Below, piece by piece: positions 43,033 through 54,715 of a stretch of 64,000 nucleotides of DNA (position 1 is its first letter; each line of letters opens with the position of its first letter). Origin of the DNA: Pyrenochaeta sp. MPI-SDFR-AT-0127 (taxonomy: Eukaryota > Ascomycota > Dothideomycetes > Pleosporales > Cucurbitariaceae). The stretch is from the NCBI GenBank assembly GCA_020747015.1, contig JAGTJM010000021.1:496001-560000 (forward strand). The letters are read 5' to 3'. The notes beneath the pieces are model-generated. The model was not told the DNA's origin. It was given only the letters and a program-made list of their open reading frames with translations, and searched no databases. Made by a program: the position numbers and the translations under genes.

Positions 43033-43707
43033 GTTTGGTTTTGTTGCAAGGCTGGGAGCATGCAATTCGCGAATACCAAGCCTCGTACACACAACGGCAT
43101 CTTGTATGTTTTCATAATTCCCAAAAGCTTGTCTGCCTTGTTGAAATCTCAGTCGCTGTGGTGGGTTCGTATTTCGCGTTGGCTGGTATCTTGTTCGTTT
43201 GATTTGATGGTGCCCAAAGGGTTGCAGCACCAGCAAGGCTGAGCGAACGCCACATACTGGTTAAATGAGCGGGGAGCGGCACAGGGGTAGATACTCTAGC
43301 TCCGGTCTAACTCATTGGTAGAGAAGCCAATTGGTGCCGTTGAACTCACGTGTAGTGTGAAAGTATGTTCGACGGCTGAGATTAGATTAACGTCCTAAAT
43401 AGCCCTTGTCATTCAGCTCTGCTACAGAATTCCGGTGAGGATTGTGGGAAATGAAAGAAATCCCACAGTTCGGGGGTTTGAGTGAGACTGATCAGGCCAT
43501 TATGACTTTTAAACGCTGAAACTACACTGGAGTGAAACACATGAGTTGCTGACAGAATGTACTCTTGACAATTGAGCACCAATGCTTCGTTTGCTTTCTC
43601 ATTCCGAACCTGCTCTGCTGGCCAGAAGAACGACTAACGCCTGATTTTTGTCCTACATAATCATTACAGCATCACAAAAGCGTCCCAGCTTTCAATCCAC
43701 CCGCAGG
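43033..43707. other. Intergenic region with no supported gene
   Basis: About 0.68 kb upstream of the nuclease-like gene and downstream of the MFS gene stop. No feature was recognised beyond expected promoter and 3'-end functions. Confidence 0.4.
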
Positions 43708-45532
43708 TCATCGCTCATCTCGGATCAAGGGTCGTAAGCTTTGCCAACCACTAACGGCTATCCCAACCAAAAGAAGCAATGCATTGAAGGCAGCCATCAT
43801 GTAGAACGGTGAGCCAGGTCCCCTACTGTCAAATAATGCCCCTCCTGCCTTGGTCAAGATCAGGATGCCGAATCCGCCCAATAGACTGTAAGTCCCTGCT
43901 ATCGAGCCCTTGATATGATTGTGGGATTGTTGTTCTGGAGCCGAATTTGGCTGTGAAATAGTATAGACTTGTGGGAGTAGGGGGGCTTCTTCTTCTAGTG
44001 GTGTGATGGGAGCGCTAGATGGTGGAGTCGCGCCTGCGGAAGGATGAGATGTTCCGTTCGCTGAGCCTGTTGCAGAACTGTGTGTCAAATCCGATGAGGG
44101 TTCGTCATTATTGATTCCCCGACCGAGCAGAGCTAGAGAGCAAACAATGGCCCCGATCTGGCTAATACCAAGTAATGCTACAATGAAGAATATGGCACCT
44201 GTACCATCTTTACTTTTGTAGTTCGGACTAGTAAGCGACCCAAAAGCGGAGTATCCGGCAATACCAGATACAGCTGCTATTAACAATGGAATGTTGTATT
44301 TCGGGTACCGTCCACATACGTAGCCAAAGATGGGAGCGCAAATGAGAGCAATGAGCTGGCTAATGCCAGTCAGCATAGCTGCGAGCTTGTACGCTTGTGG
44401 GCAAGCATGTTTGATGTCAGATGGATTTGATGGGTCTGCCGTGCATTGTCCGGTTTGCAGGAAGTAGTGGTTCGTGAAGAGTGGAATAAAGAGCGAAATA
44501 GCGACAGATGAAGCTCGCGCAACAAAGCCTCCAACGTAGCCGAGTCCGATGTTGGGTGATTTGAACCCTAAACGAACGCTCTCCAAGAAAAGTCGAGGAT
44601 ACGAGAGAACGACAGCGCGCGTAGCGTGGGTCGCGGTAGCCTTTGGCGCGTTCTTGTTCAAGAGGCGTTTCCAGCCTTTTCCCTCTTCACCTGGTAAACT
44701 TCGCAAGCCGAAGAAACATCCTATTGCTACAAGGAGAGCTATACTGCCCACGACGTAGAAAGCAGCCGCGACTGCTGTCGCAGGACTATCACCAGCTTGC
44801 TGAAACCGTGTAGGAAGTGGTAAGAAGACGAGCAGCGCGACTAGAGCTCCACATCCTGTGAACATTCCTACGAGCCCAGCAAGCTGAGAAGTTGTTGCTC
44901 CCGTATCCTTCTTCGTGCGCGTCTCGCTTTCGCCGACAGGCTCTCTCGAACTCGAGCGGAAGCGCGCGGGCGTGATGGTAAGTTCAGAGGATATCGAAGG
45001 GGCGACCGCATGCGATCTGCCATTCGAGCGGCGCGTTGGAGATCGCGGGTCCGGTTTGACCTCATCTACAACTGTCATGGTGGGGAGTATGGCTGTCACC
45101 ATAGTCGCGCTGTCAAACGTCAGCCATTTGACAAACAAACGGCCAGCTTTCACCGGATAGCACTCACGTCGCACTTCCTCCCAGACTGAATAGTATTCTC
45201 GCCAACAGCAGTTCCGGATACACATTCTTGGCCTGCACAATTACCCACAGCGCAATTCCTACAATCGTGTACCCCAAGACAGCCACGCTCCTTACACCTA
45301 TGCGATCACTTAACAACCCCCAAACGGGACACGCCACCAGCGCAACCAGCTCGTCCACGAAACCCAAAGTCCCTACCGCATCGCCAACATTGCGCGACCG
45401 CCCAATGCGCTGTGTGATAACGAAGGATATAGAGCTGTTGAGGAAGACGAGGAAGGAGATGCTGAAGAGTGCGACTCCGAGGAGGTAGGACGCGATTTGG
45501 GTACGGGACGCGGTGAAACGGAGGCCGAACAT
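43708..45532 (-). CDS. Major facilitator superfamily transporter
   Basis: Exons on the complement of 45168-45532 and 43708-45109 (intron 58 bp) give 588 aa. Twelve hydrophobic segments are visible. Helix 1 is IASYLLGVALFSISFLVFL; the loop 2-3 signature is CPVWGLLSDRIGVRSVAVLG (the MFS G-x3-D-R-x-G motif); the second half restarts after a long loop with SYPRLFLESVRLGF and includes LTGISQLIALICAPIFGYV. The cytoplasmic loop after helix 4 carries about 75 Ser/Arg/Pro-rich residues. The protein ends in a Leu-rich last helix and LRPLIRDER. The substrate is unknown. It lies next to a P450, but I see no biosynthetic core enzyme, so a metabolite cluster is not supported. Confidence 0.88.
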
Positions 45533-46237
45533 GGTTGGCGAAACGCTCGGAAGAGCTGGGAAGAGCTACCGTGGGAGCATTGAGGTGGGAAGTTTGGTAG
45601 CGTAGAGCTGTTGTCCGAATCATGACGGTGATGTCAAAGGTGGCTTGTGCATAAGGCTGAGTCACGTGGACCGGCCATTCTCCTAGTCTGCTCGTATTGG
45701 ATTAGGTTGAGGTCCCGCCTGACGAGGGGAGGCCGCGGAGACAGCTCAAGCCACCGAGAGGCCGTTGAGGTCAGCCATAAGAAAGTCATCGTACAGGTGC
45801 GAGAACTCGGAAAGAATCATGCGCAACCATATACTAGACGCGGCAGAGGCGTTGGTCTTGAAGCCACTCGATATTACAAAAGTCGAAGGCTCCAGGTCTC
45901 TGAATAAATAATATTGCTTGCACAGTAGCTCTTCAAGATGTTTCAATGTGAACGTTCGCAAATTTGATTCTGCGCTATTATGTCGTACAGGTGAAAAAGA
46001 CTCTGGGAACGTGCTCATGAGTCCCTCGCAAATCTACACCGCTAACGCCGAAGCCATGCAAGCAAGGAAATTCAGCATCTACAATCTCGCTACAAAATAA
46101 ATCATGAATTCGAGTCGCAGATACAAAAGGGATCGGTGGTCCACGAGCCAAGATCTGCAAGGTCGACGCCTCCGGATCCCCACCGGCGTTCTGAATAAGC
46201 CGCAGCTGCAGGGTCATTGATCTGCAACAAGCAAGTC
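45533..46237. other. Intergenic region with no supported gene
   Basis: About 0.7 kb between the MFS start and the P450 stop, both on the minus strand. It must hold the MFS promoter and the P450 3' end. Confidence 0.4.
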
Positions 46238-48298
46238 TCACACCTTACTCCAACCCAATGGCTTATCGCGGCCTTGGTTTGGGCCCCAGTATTCGCGGCT
46301 GTCGGTGAAATCGCCGTTCTCTACACCCTCTTGGAAGAGAGTGCGCACCTTGTTAGCTCGGGCTGTGTTGCGAGGCTTGAGCTGGAATTTGAAGGGAATT
46401 GGCTTTGCGATGAGCAGGATCGAGTAATCGAGCGTTGGGTCAGCGGGCTTCTGGCTGATATCGCCCCATTCCAAGGGTTTGTAGGCTGGTTCAGCGGGCT
46501 TCTTTTTTGGTTCCAACTTGTCGGCTGGGGCGGATCCCGGGTAGTTGTACTTTGAAAGAATCTTGTCCTCCATTGTTGGCCCCTTCTCGTTTTCGACACC
46601 GGCATTAAGCTCCTCATTGGAGATCGAGGCCTTCTCGTTCATGCCAATTTTGTGCTCAACTTTCCCTGACTTAGCCACCTCCGGAATGGAAACGTCCTCT
46701 GCGCTACGCTCGATATTGAAAAGCCATGCAATCGATCCGATTCCGATCAGCAAGTCTTCATCAGCGACGGTCTGGCCTTGGCAAGTTCGTCTTCCATAGC
46801 CGAATTGTGTCGAGTTGATGATAGTTGGGAATTGAGTGAGAGGTTCCTGGTAGCTCGGCCATCCGGGTTCGACCCAACGGAGAGGATTGAAGGACTCTGG
46901 ATCGGGGAACATTTCTGGATCACGAGCGATAGCCCTAACGAGCTCTCGTTAGTCACAATATTCTCGCCACAGCTGAAGTAGATACGACTTACCATTCAAG
47001 AGGATGCATAGTGCTTCCCTTAGGGATGTGGTAACCCTTGTACTCGTCATCCTGGATCAAATAGTGAGGAATACCAGTTGGGACTGGTGGACGCCAGCGG
47101 ATACATTCGCGAATGATGGCTCGTAGGAACGGTAGGTTCGGGCGGTCCTCTGATCTCGGTAGTCGATCTCCACAGACACGATCCAACTCTTCGTGCAGCA
47201 TTGGCAGGTATTGTGGATAGTAAGTCATAGCCAAGCAGAAGGTCTGCATAGGAGCGGCAATGGTCAGAGCACCGGCAATGCCATGCATGCCAACTGCATA
47301 CGCTCCTTCCAAATCGGACTTGAAATCCCATTTGCTTCGGCCGTCAAGGAAGATCTTCATCCATGATGGGCTAGCATGTCCTTCTTGAATGTCTTTAACC
47401 ACCTGAGCTTGCATCGTCTGGAACCATGTTCGCTCAGTCTTCGCACGTCGCCTTTCCCATGCCTTTGCAGGAGAAAGCCAATCAGGAAGAGCCATCAAGA
47501 ATGGTAGCTTGTTAGGCAGGGCACCAGTAGGAGAGACACCAATGAGAAGCTCGCGGGCACGTTGTTTGAGCTCATCGCTAGCTTCGCTGTGTCCCCAGGC
47601 TAAACGGCTAGTGACGCGTGCGATAAAAGATTCAAGAGCGTGATTGTATCGGTCTGGTTCATCCAGTAATTCGAGGAGCAAACGCTTCGCTTCTAGTTCT
47701 GGGTATCGATGAAACAGCGCCTTCTCCGATTCGCGCATGATAATGTTTGCGAATTTCCTTTGACGAGTATGGCCATCTACAGAAGGTTAGATGTGCATAT
47801 ATGTAGTATGTCGAATGAGCGCTCACCATTTCTGCTTAACAAGGGAAGGTACTGTGCGCTGGTCCGGTTGTCGTCAATCAAGGCAGGAATATGGGGACGA
47901 TCAGAGTATATGGCCGCCTTCTTGGATAACAGATCCTTGGAGATCTCATCTGAAGAGATCCACACGTGGTTGTGTCCAGCCAAGTTGACCTGGTAAATGG
48001 GCCCATATTCCTTACCCCAGTCTGCAAACTTGATGAAGCCATTCTTCTCAGGCACCTCAGGGACTGAACCGATAATAGGATATCCTAGTAATACATCAGT
48101 TAGTATATATTCCTTGTTGGCGATCAGGGTTTAGTAGACTCGCCAAAGACCTCCTGCCAATGGGTGTTGCATACCTTTGGGGCCTGGAAGCGGCTTGAGA
48201 CCCTTTGGAATTCTATGACGACGAGATGACTCCAAGTACTTATGCAGTATATATGCCCCCAACACAACGGCTACCAATGAAAACGTGTAGAGTGCCAT
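46238..48298 (-). CDS. Cytochrome P450 monooxygenase, non-canonical I-helix, extended C-terminus
   Basis: Exons on the complement of 48175-48298, 47827-48084, 46993-47776 and 46238-46934 (introns 90, 50 and 58 bp) give 620 aa. The ATG at 48298 begins MALYTFSLVAVVLGAYILHK, a microsomal anchor, followed by the Pro hinge GLKPLPGPKGYP. The heme site is FGYGRRTCQGQ (Cys ligand), the K-helix ExxR is ECIR, and the PERF region is FNPLRW. The oxygen-activating I-helix motif (A/G)Gx(D/E)T is AGALT, so the acid is Leu. After the heme Cys there are about 180 residues instead of the usual 50-70, with a low-complexity insert (KLEPKKKPAEPAYKPLEW). The substrate is unknown. Confidence 0.92.
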
Positions 48299-50457
48299 GA
48301 TGGCAAGTGGTGAAAAGAAAAAGGTCTCACTCGCTGATCGATAGTTACTCAACCAAGGGAACGATTTTGGTGTCCAAGCCTTTTATGAGAGACCCAGGAG
48401 GGAGGCACGCTACATATAGAACCCATCAGTACTATAGTGGGACGGCGACTGCCTGAGCTGTAAGCAAGCTTGTGTCAATACCACTGAACCAGGAAAGGAG
48501 TTTCGAATACCGACATTCCGTGCGGCTGGCGCCAGATGCTGTGTGTCAGATCCGGCAGAGGGGCACACAGCCTCTGACGTGCCAAAAAGCCATAATGGAA
48601 ATTAGTTAACTTCGCTTGTTCATGGCTCTCACTGGCCGACTCGAGACACAAGTTGCCTAGATTGTGTTGAGCGCTGAGCGGCTGTGCCAAGTCAGGCATA
48701 AGATCGTACGTCCCCACGCCCGAACTCCGCGATTCCTCATGGGGACCAGTCTAATCAGAGGGAGCAGAAAAATATACAGTGGCGATCGCTTTAGCCGACC
48801 ATGCTTAGTCTACGCACATCATCGATACGGAGCCGCGACATCAATATACTTGGCGCTAAGGTGACTGATATCACCAGTAGCATGTAGCAAGGCAGCATCC
48901 ATCAGCCTTGCAAGCGATGTGAAGCTGCTGATACTCGCCGAGCGTGCGCCTCCATCACCGCGAGCTGCGGTCAGTATGTGTGTAACAGTCCAGCTTCAAG
49001 GAACGAGCAAGCGAAGCGCTATGTCTGGCAGGAAGACCATTTTTCTTGCTGGGTACGCAGACGCTTGCTGGCAATCCCGAGGAGTCCAGTGTCTTGGAAA
49101 CGCACGTTTTGCCTTCATTTGTGATCAAGTGTCATGGTGAAGATCGGTGCAGATGGTGTGGTTGTCGTGCGGAAGCTACAGGGCTAATCTATTTTGAGCT
49201 GTTTGACAGCCAATTATCAAGTAGCGAAGGGACCCTTGAAACGAAGATCGCTCCTTCCCTAGCCGCACAGACGCCTGTTTAGTGGTTCAGCTTCAACTTC
49301 ATGCTAAGAAATACATGAGTGCGGAGAGCCGAAGTAAAAAGTCCGACGCACATTTCCCGTCAATACTCTTCGCCATTCTCAGCTTTCTTGGTGCTGTCTT
49401 GTTCCACTTATGACTGTACCGTCATTGCCCTGGCCAAACTCATGATTCGCTGCCGCACGCCCATGCCTGGCCATGCGGCAAGACATCGGTGGTTGTAATC
49501 TCCTTGATGCCGACATCGATGCATTTCGATAGTGCACGTTGAGATGAAGAAAACCTGCAACTAGGTGATGGACACTTTGTTTTTTCGGTCCTAAATTTTG
49601 AATTGCTCCAAGGCCTTGACTATGCCTCCGAATCGAAACATATACATTGTATTGTTCAAATAGTTTCAAAGTCCCTGGGCTGAATGCTACCACTGGTCAC
49701 GTCACTGGTATACACGCTGTTAATTCTGCGCCACTTAGCGAGCGTCCGTCTTTACTGGTGGGAGCCTTATCGTATCACATTAGTAGCTCGTTTTCGGCGC
49801 TCTTGTACTTGCTATCTATGATTGCTCGCAATCCCAGATCTTAGCCCGCAGTAAACGTATGAGACACTCTCAACAACGAAGTGTACGATTCCAGGAAATG
49901 CAGGGACATCCACGCAATTTTATGCACTCATTGTCTAAGATTACCAGGAGGCTAATCACTTCATACCAATGCAATTTGTTCAAAGACCTGAGTCTTTTTG
50001 GGGCTTTGGTAGCCACATCCGGAATCCCGGAAAGTAGGGTTCCACAGCATTTGAAGCGAGCAACGCCTCCCTACGATGCGGGTCCCAGATCCGGCGTGAT
50101 TCCAGACGCCCATAAAAGACCCTGGAAGCTATATGGATACAAACTGACACGCATAGTACACACATATCACCCGAGTCCCGGACATTCATCCGATCACGAT
50201 TGCACATGTGGGTCGCATGTTGAGTTGTGCCAAGCCGAATCAAAACTGGCAACAAGAACTGGTTCGCGATCCTGGGTATCTAATGACTACAGATCAAACT
50301 CAAAAAAGCCAAAATATACTCCCGCAAGTTCTGTTAATGTTACAATACATCTCTCCAGCGCAAAACATCAACCTTTGACTTTGGCGCGTCAGCAATCGAT
50401 GGCCGTACAGCAAGATTCTGTGGCCATGGTTTGCTCGGGTCAGACTACATACGTTGC
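48299..50457. other. Gene-poor stretch upstream of the P450
   Basis: About 2.16 kb, the longest stretch here without a supported gene. It contains the P450 promoter (TATATG about 110 bp before its ATG) and the 3' region of the TPP1-like gene. A 200-residue plus-strand frame at 49859-50461 has no motif. I saw no repeat or transposon relic with confidence. Confidence 0.5.
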
Positions 50458-53400
50458 TTAGTTCTGCCCCCCGCTCTTTTCGGTCTCTCCAGGTGAACTC
50501 ACCTTGGTACTTCCAGTCCAAGATGTAGTCCGTTGGACCGCGAAATAGTAATCACGAAATGGGTCGCCGGTGCTCTCTCTTTCTGTGGAGCTCCGAGCGC
50601 TGGCTGATTGATCAGTACTCAAGCGCTGGAGCAAATTTGATCGGGATGTTGATCGAAAGTCTGAAGTTTTCTGATTGGCGGCTGGTAGTGCTGGAGAATG
50701 ATGCTTGCGGCTGGGTAGTGCTCGATTTGGGGTCTCAGGACCATGTTGTGAACTAGCTGGAAGAGAATGGCGAGGTCGACCACGCTGAATGCCTCCAGAA
50801 TGACCTTTCAGTTGATTTCTGTTCTGGTTGAAGGCGTTCGGCAGTGAAGTTCTCGAAGACTTTTTCTTGCGGGGCGGCTTCTGTGTCTGCGTTGAAGGCT
50901 GTTGCACAGGAGGAGGCAGACCAAGCTCCTCAAGACATTTAGATAAAGTATCCCTATTCTTGATGATGCCTTTCTTGTATAGTGTGTCGCGTATAGTGTC
51001 CTTATAGAATCGATAATAAGGCTCTGGATTCTCTCCGCGATCTACACACTCCAAGGCGTAATCCTTGTAATCCGTTCTGTTACGAATGATAAAGTCGTCC
51101 CATTGCCACTTAGGTACCATTTTGTCCTCTTGATCGAGTTTGTGCATCTGTGTGCATTGTCCTTGAAAATGCCTCGTATCTCCGGTGTATTCTGGATATG
51201 CCGCCTTGAATCTTTGAAATACTGTTAGAGAGCTAGCTTGATCTACTGCAACGATAACTTGTGCTTGCTGCTGAGCTCTAGGGCCCAATTTCGCCTGTGG
51301 CTGCATATGCGATGGAATGGTACTGCTTTTGGAGTGTGGTGTAGGAACATCCTTGTCTGTGTGATCTTCATAAAGGCTTCTATGTCGTGGAGACATAGAA
51401 CGCGATTCCGTGTTGCCTACTTGCTCTACAGAAGAGTCTACTTCCATTGCATCAGCATCTTTATCCATACTGAGCTTGCTTGCAGTGCTAGGTCGGCTGT
51501 CGAGACTTGTGCTAGAATTCCGTTCTTCTCGAAACTTTCGTAACAACTCTGCTCGTTCTTGACGCAACGCCGAGGTCTGGTCGATGGTTGGACGTGAGTT
51601 GTCTCCAAAGCCCACAATTTTAAGCTCTCGGCGCTTAGAGTGTCGTATTTTGTCCTTGGACGGTGAGTCTGCTAGCTTACGTTTCATAAGCCCCGATTCC
51701 ATTCGAGTATGCTCTGGTGAAAGTGTTTCAATGGGGGATATCTGCACGCTAGAGTTTAAGCTTGTGGAGGGATTTTGAGCAGTTATAGGCTTCTGTGTCT
51801 GATTTACTTTGGCACCTTGCCTAGGCGAAAGGTCTGTCATTGAAGGTAGATCGACAACAGAAACGCTCTGTTCGTGCGCATTGTCCATATGGTGAAGGCT
51901 GCCACCTCGTCGCTGTCGTTGTACTGTACCACCTCTTTCGAACTCTGGAATAGTCTCGATGTCGTTTGCTCCAGATTTGCGGTGGTTAGGTTCATCTGTG
52001 GGGCCAGATGTAGTTGCTTCGCCGTATGTACCATAGACAACCGACTTAGATGGGGGATGTTGAGCGTCGCCGCTTGAGCCATGTTTTTGCTTTGGCGCTG
52101 AGTCGGTGAGTGTAACAGCCTGACCGTGCTTGCTTTTAGCATAAGGCGTTTGTTCCACTTGTACAACGGACTCCAAGATTGGCGAGGAGGCAGAGCTTGA
52201 CTGATTTGTCTCATCATCTTGAGGGCTTTCTTCCTCTACCACATCTTCGCCTAAGCCCCGCGGTACCGATGTTTCCATTTCCATCTCGTCTTCGGAATCG
52301 GAAGTTAGCTCTACAACTGGAGGGGACGAAGACGGAGCATTAGGTTCATCCTTGTTCAATAAAACCATGCTCCCTGGCTGATGTCTCTGTGTTTGTTGTA
52401 TGGTTGCTTCTTGTTTAGTTGCGTGGTTTGTGGTAGGGTGGTTTGTTTCGAAGCTGGAATCTGGGGGAAGTCCTTGTCGAGATTTCGCAGGTCTTTGGGG
52501 TGGTTCTGGGCTCGGTGACACGGACCAGGAGACCTGGCTGACCGTAGGTTCGCCATCTTCACCCACCTGGAGTATGGAGTCTGGCGATGGGTCAACGTCT
52601 TCAAGGACCGAATCAGGTGAGGGGTCAATGTCCATGTCACTATCCACGTCCGAGTCGCCCTCAGCAGCAGCCTTCTCATCAGCAAGCCGACCAAGTTCTC
52701 TGAACAGTTGTATGGGAATATTGCCATCCTGGAAAGGTAAGACGCCGGCTTGTGGTTTGTACCAACTCTCAGCTTTCAGTAACACCCGTTGTTGATCTGG
52801 AGGTACTTGTAAGGAATCATGATCAAATATCAAACCCTTCATCCAGGAACACTCGACGCTTGTTGTACTGACATCGTCCGAATCGCTTTCCTCCACCACC
52901 GTTTGTTCTAAGGGTGACCTTTCTACTGTTGATTTTGTGATGGCAGGTGAGGCTGGCATTTCTTCTCCGGCTTGCTGTCTCCTTGCAGCTGATGCCGGCG
53001 ATGTCACACTCGCAATCGTAGTTTCCGCCGCTGCTTCCATCGAATCCACAACTGGTTCCGCGTTTGGATCAGGCGTAGCTGAGAGTGGTTGCTCAGCGGC
53101 CTGCTTTCTGAAAGCTGCGCGCACAAAACCCTCTGTTGGAGCCACGGAAGGCTTGCCAGTGTGTTGCTTCTGTGCTTGTCCGAGAAGGCCCAACAACTTC
53201 ATCCGCGTTTCGTACTCTGAGTTTGCGGCATTTGGCCGTATCTCCTCCCGACTGGTGTTTCCAGCTAAGACCGGCTCCATTCTGTTCACACCCAAGAATT
53301 GCGGCTCGTCTTTGCCGTTTCTGGGGCGAATGGGATGTGCCAGCTGGGTGGCATAGGTCACTTGAGTATGCGGGGCTTGGGACTGCAGATTGGTCTGGCT

Positions 53401-54063
53401 CGCGGGTGCCGCGTCGTCTTCATCCACAGCACCAGCCATCGCTTCTTCGTATGTGCCTTCTTCTGTGGTCAAGGCAAAGCATCGGTGGTCGGCGTGGGCT
53501 CGTGTAAAGTGGAGCTGCTTCAAGACTGCGCCGATCTGTTCGTTCCAGTGGAGAGGTGTCAAGGGTGCGACATGCGCAGGGCGTAGACCGAGCCAGTCGA
53601 CCTTGTGCAGGATGAAGCGAAGTTTGTCGCGTGGCGGTCCGTACGAGGTATATCGGATTGTATATCTTCGAACAGCTATCACGCTTTGCACGGCAAGTAA
53701 TTGGCCAGGGAATCGCTCTGACACGTCTCCAAAGCAGTCGGTGGTGAGATGGGCGACTACGTGACACTGGCCGTCAGTCAGCGTGAAAGGGTGTAGCTAT
53801 GAGGGGCACGCGTCAGATCAGAAGCTCGTGCGCAACAATGCATATTCACGTGCCTGGATGACTTGCAAGGCGCTGTTGCGCTCTGGGTGGATATCGTTGC
53901 TTGTGTCTAGACAGGAGCCGTTGTCGTGGTACAGGCCTTCCCAGGTCCTGTCGAACGTGGTCCTAACGCCCGACTCCTTCTTTCTACGTTGATCTTGCAG
54001 CCAGTTATTCGCTAGTAGCAGTTGCTCCTCGAATGTCTCCTCGAGCCATGGGCGAATGTCCAT
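50458..54063 (-). CDS. Probable shelterin TPP1/ACD-like telomere protein
   Basis: Exons on the complement of 53850-54063 and 50458-53756 (intron 93 bp) give 1170 aa. The N-terminus (MDIRPWLEETFEEQLLLANNW, LQVIQALAHLTTDCFGDVSE, IAVRRYTIRYTSYGPPRDKL and LRFILHKVDWLG) looks like the OB-fold of fungal TPP1/ACD-type shelterin proteins, with its PWL start. The middle (about 200-890) is a long disordered Ser/Glu/Pro region. A conserved-looking C-terminal domain at about 915-1015 (FQRFKAAYPEYTGDTRHFQG, WQWDDFIIRNRTDYKDYALE, YYRFYKDTIRDTLYKKGI) recurs, as I recall, in related fungal telomere proteins. The function would be linking telomere end proteins and telomerase. It is divergent from FAB1. Identification is from remembered patterns only; homologues diverge fast. 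Confidence 0.6.
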
Positions 54064-54715
54064 ATATGCACCCCACGGCGCAAGTGGCAAGACACGACGA
54101 GTTGCGGGCAGTCTTCGGCAGAGGTACTAGCAATACGGGGCACAGGGCGGGGCATTTGGGCCGGCATCAAGTGAGAGATGTCCAGGTAAAGGTGACTACA
54201 AGAGCGCGTAACTCATCCACGAGCTACGCTGGCTGGCCAGTTCTGCGGCCGCCTTGTTCACCTGCGATTTGCTCGGCAAGGCTGGGACGGTTGCACAAGA
54301 GCAGCGGGCGGAGGTAGCTGTGGGCCTGAGGCGCAAACTCCGCATGAGCTTGAGCTTGGCGCGGCTGCGCGTCATCGCCCGCCCTAGATCAGCTGCCATG
54401 CTCTTCACAATCCCAGCCCGCGTGTCGCTTGATATGTCATGCCCGTAGCTTACTGTCGATGCCTAGTCTATCCTTCACACGGCTCGAAGGTGGCCACAGC
54501 CCTCGACGCCTTGCCATCTCGCTGAACAGGACATCTTGACCCCATTCGTGACGAGAACCTGAACCTCTCCCCTCCCATCCTCCTCTGGTGCAGCCCATGA
54601 GCATATCGTGAAGCCTGATGCTGCTCTTCAATCCAAAACCGCCGCTCGTTCTTGCGCCTCGATACACCTTCTGCTCCTACTACACCCTCCCACCAAGCCT
54701 CCCAACCCCATAGCC
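54064..54715. other. Divergent promoter region (TPP1-like / FAB1)
   Basis: About 0.65 kb, GC-rich, with low stop density giving small frames on both strands (for example 54196-54408) that lack motifs. Likely 5' leader and promoters of both genes. Confidence 0.45.

Noticed and set aside
43708..48298. Secondary-metabolite gene cluster around the MFS transporter and P450
   Set aside because: No polyketide synthase, NRPS, terpene cyclase or other core enzyme is present; the neighbours are a nuclease-like gene and a telomere protein.
49859..50461. 200-residue open frame on the plus strand in the gap upstream of the P450
   Set aside because: No recognisable motif, odd composition, no plausible partner exon, and it ends in the TPP1-like 3' end. 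Treated as chance.
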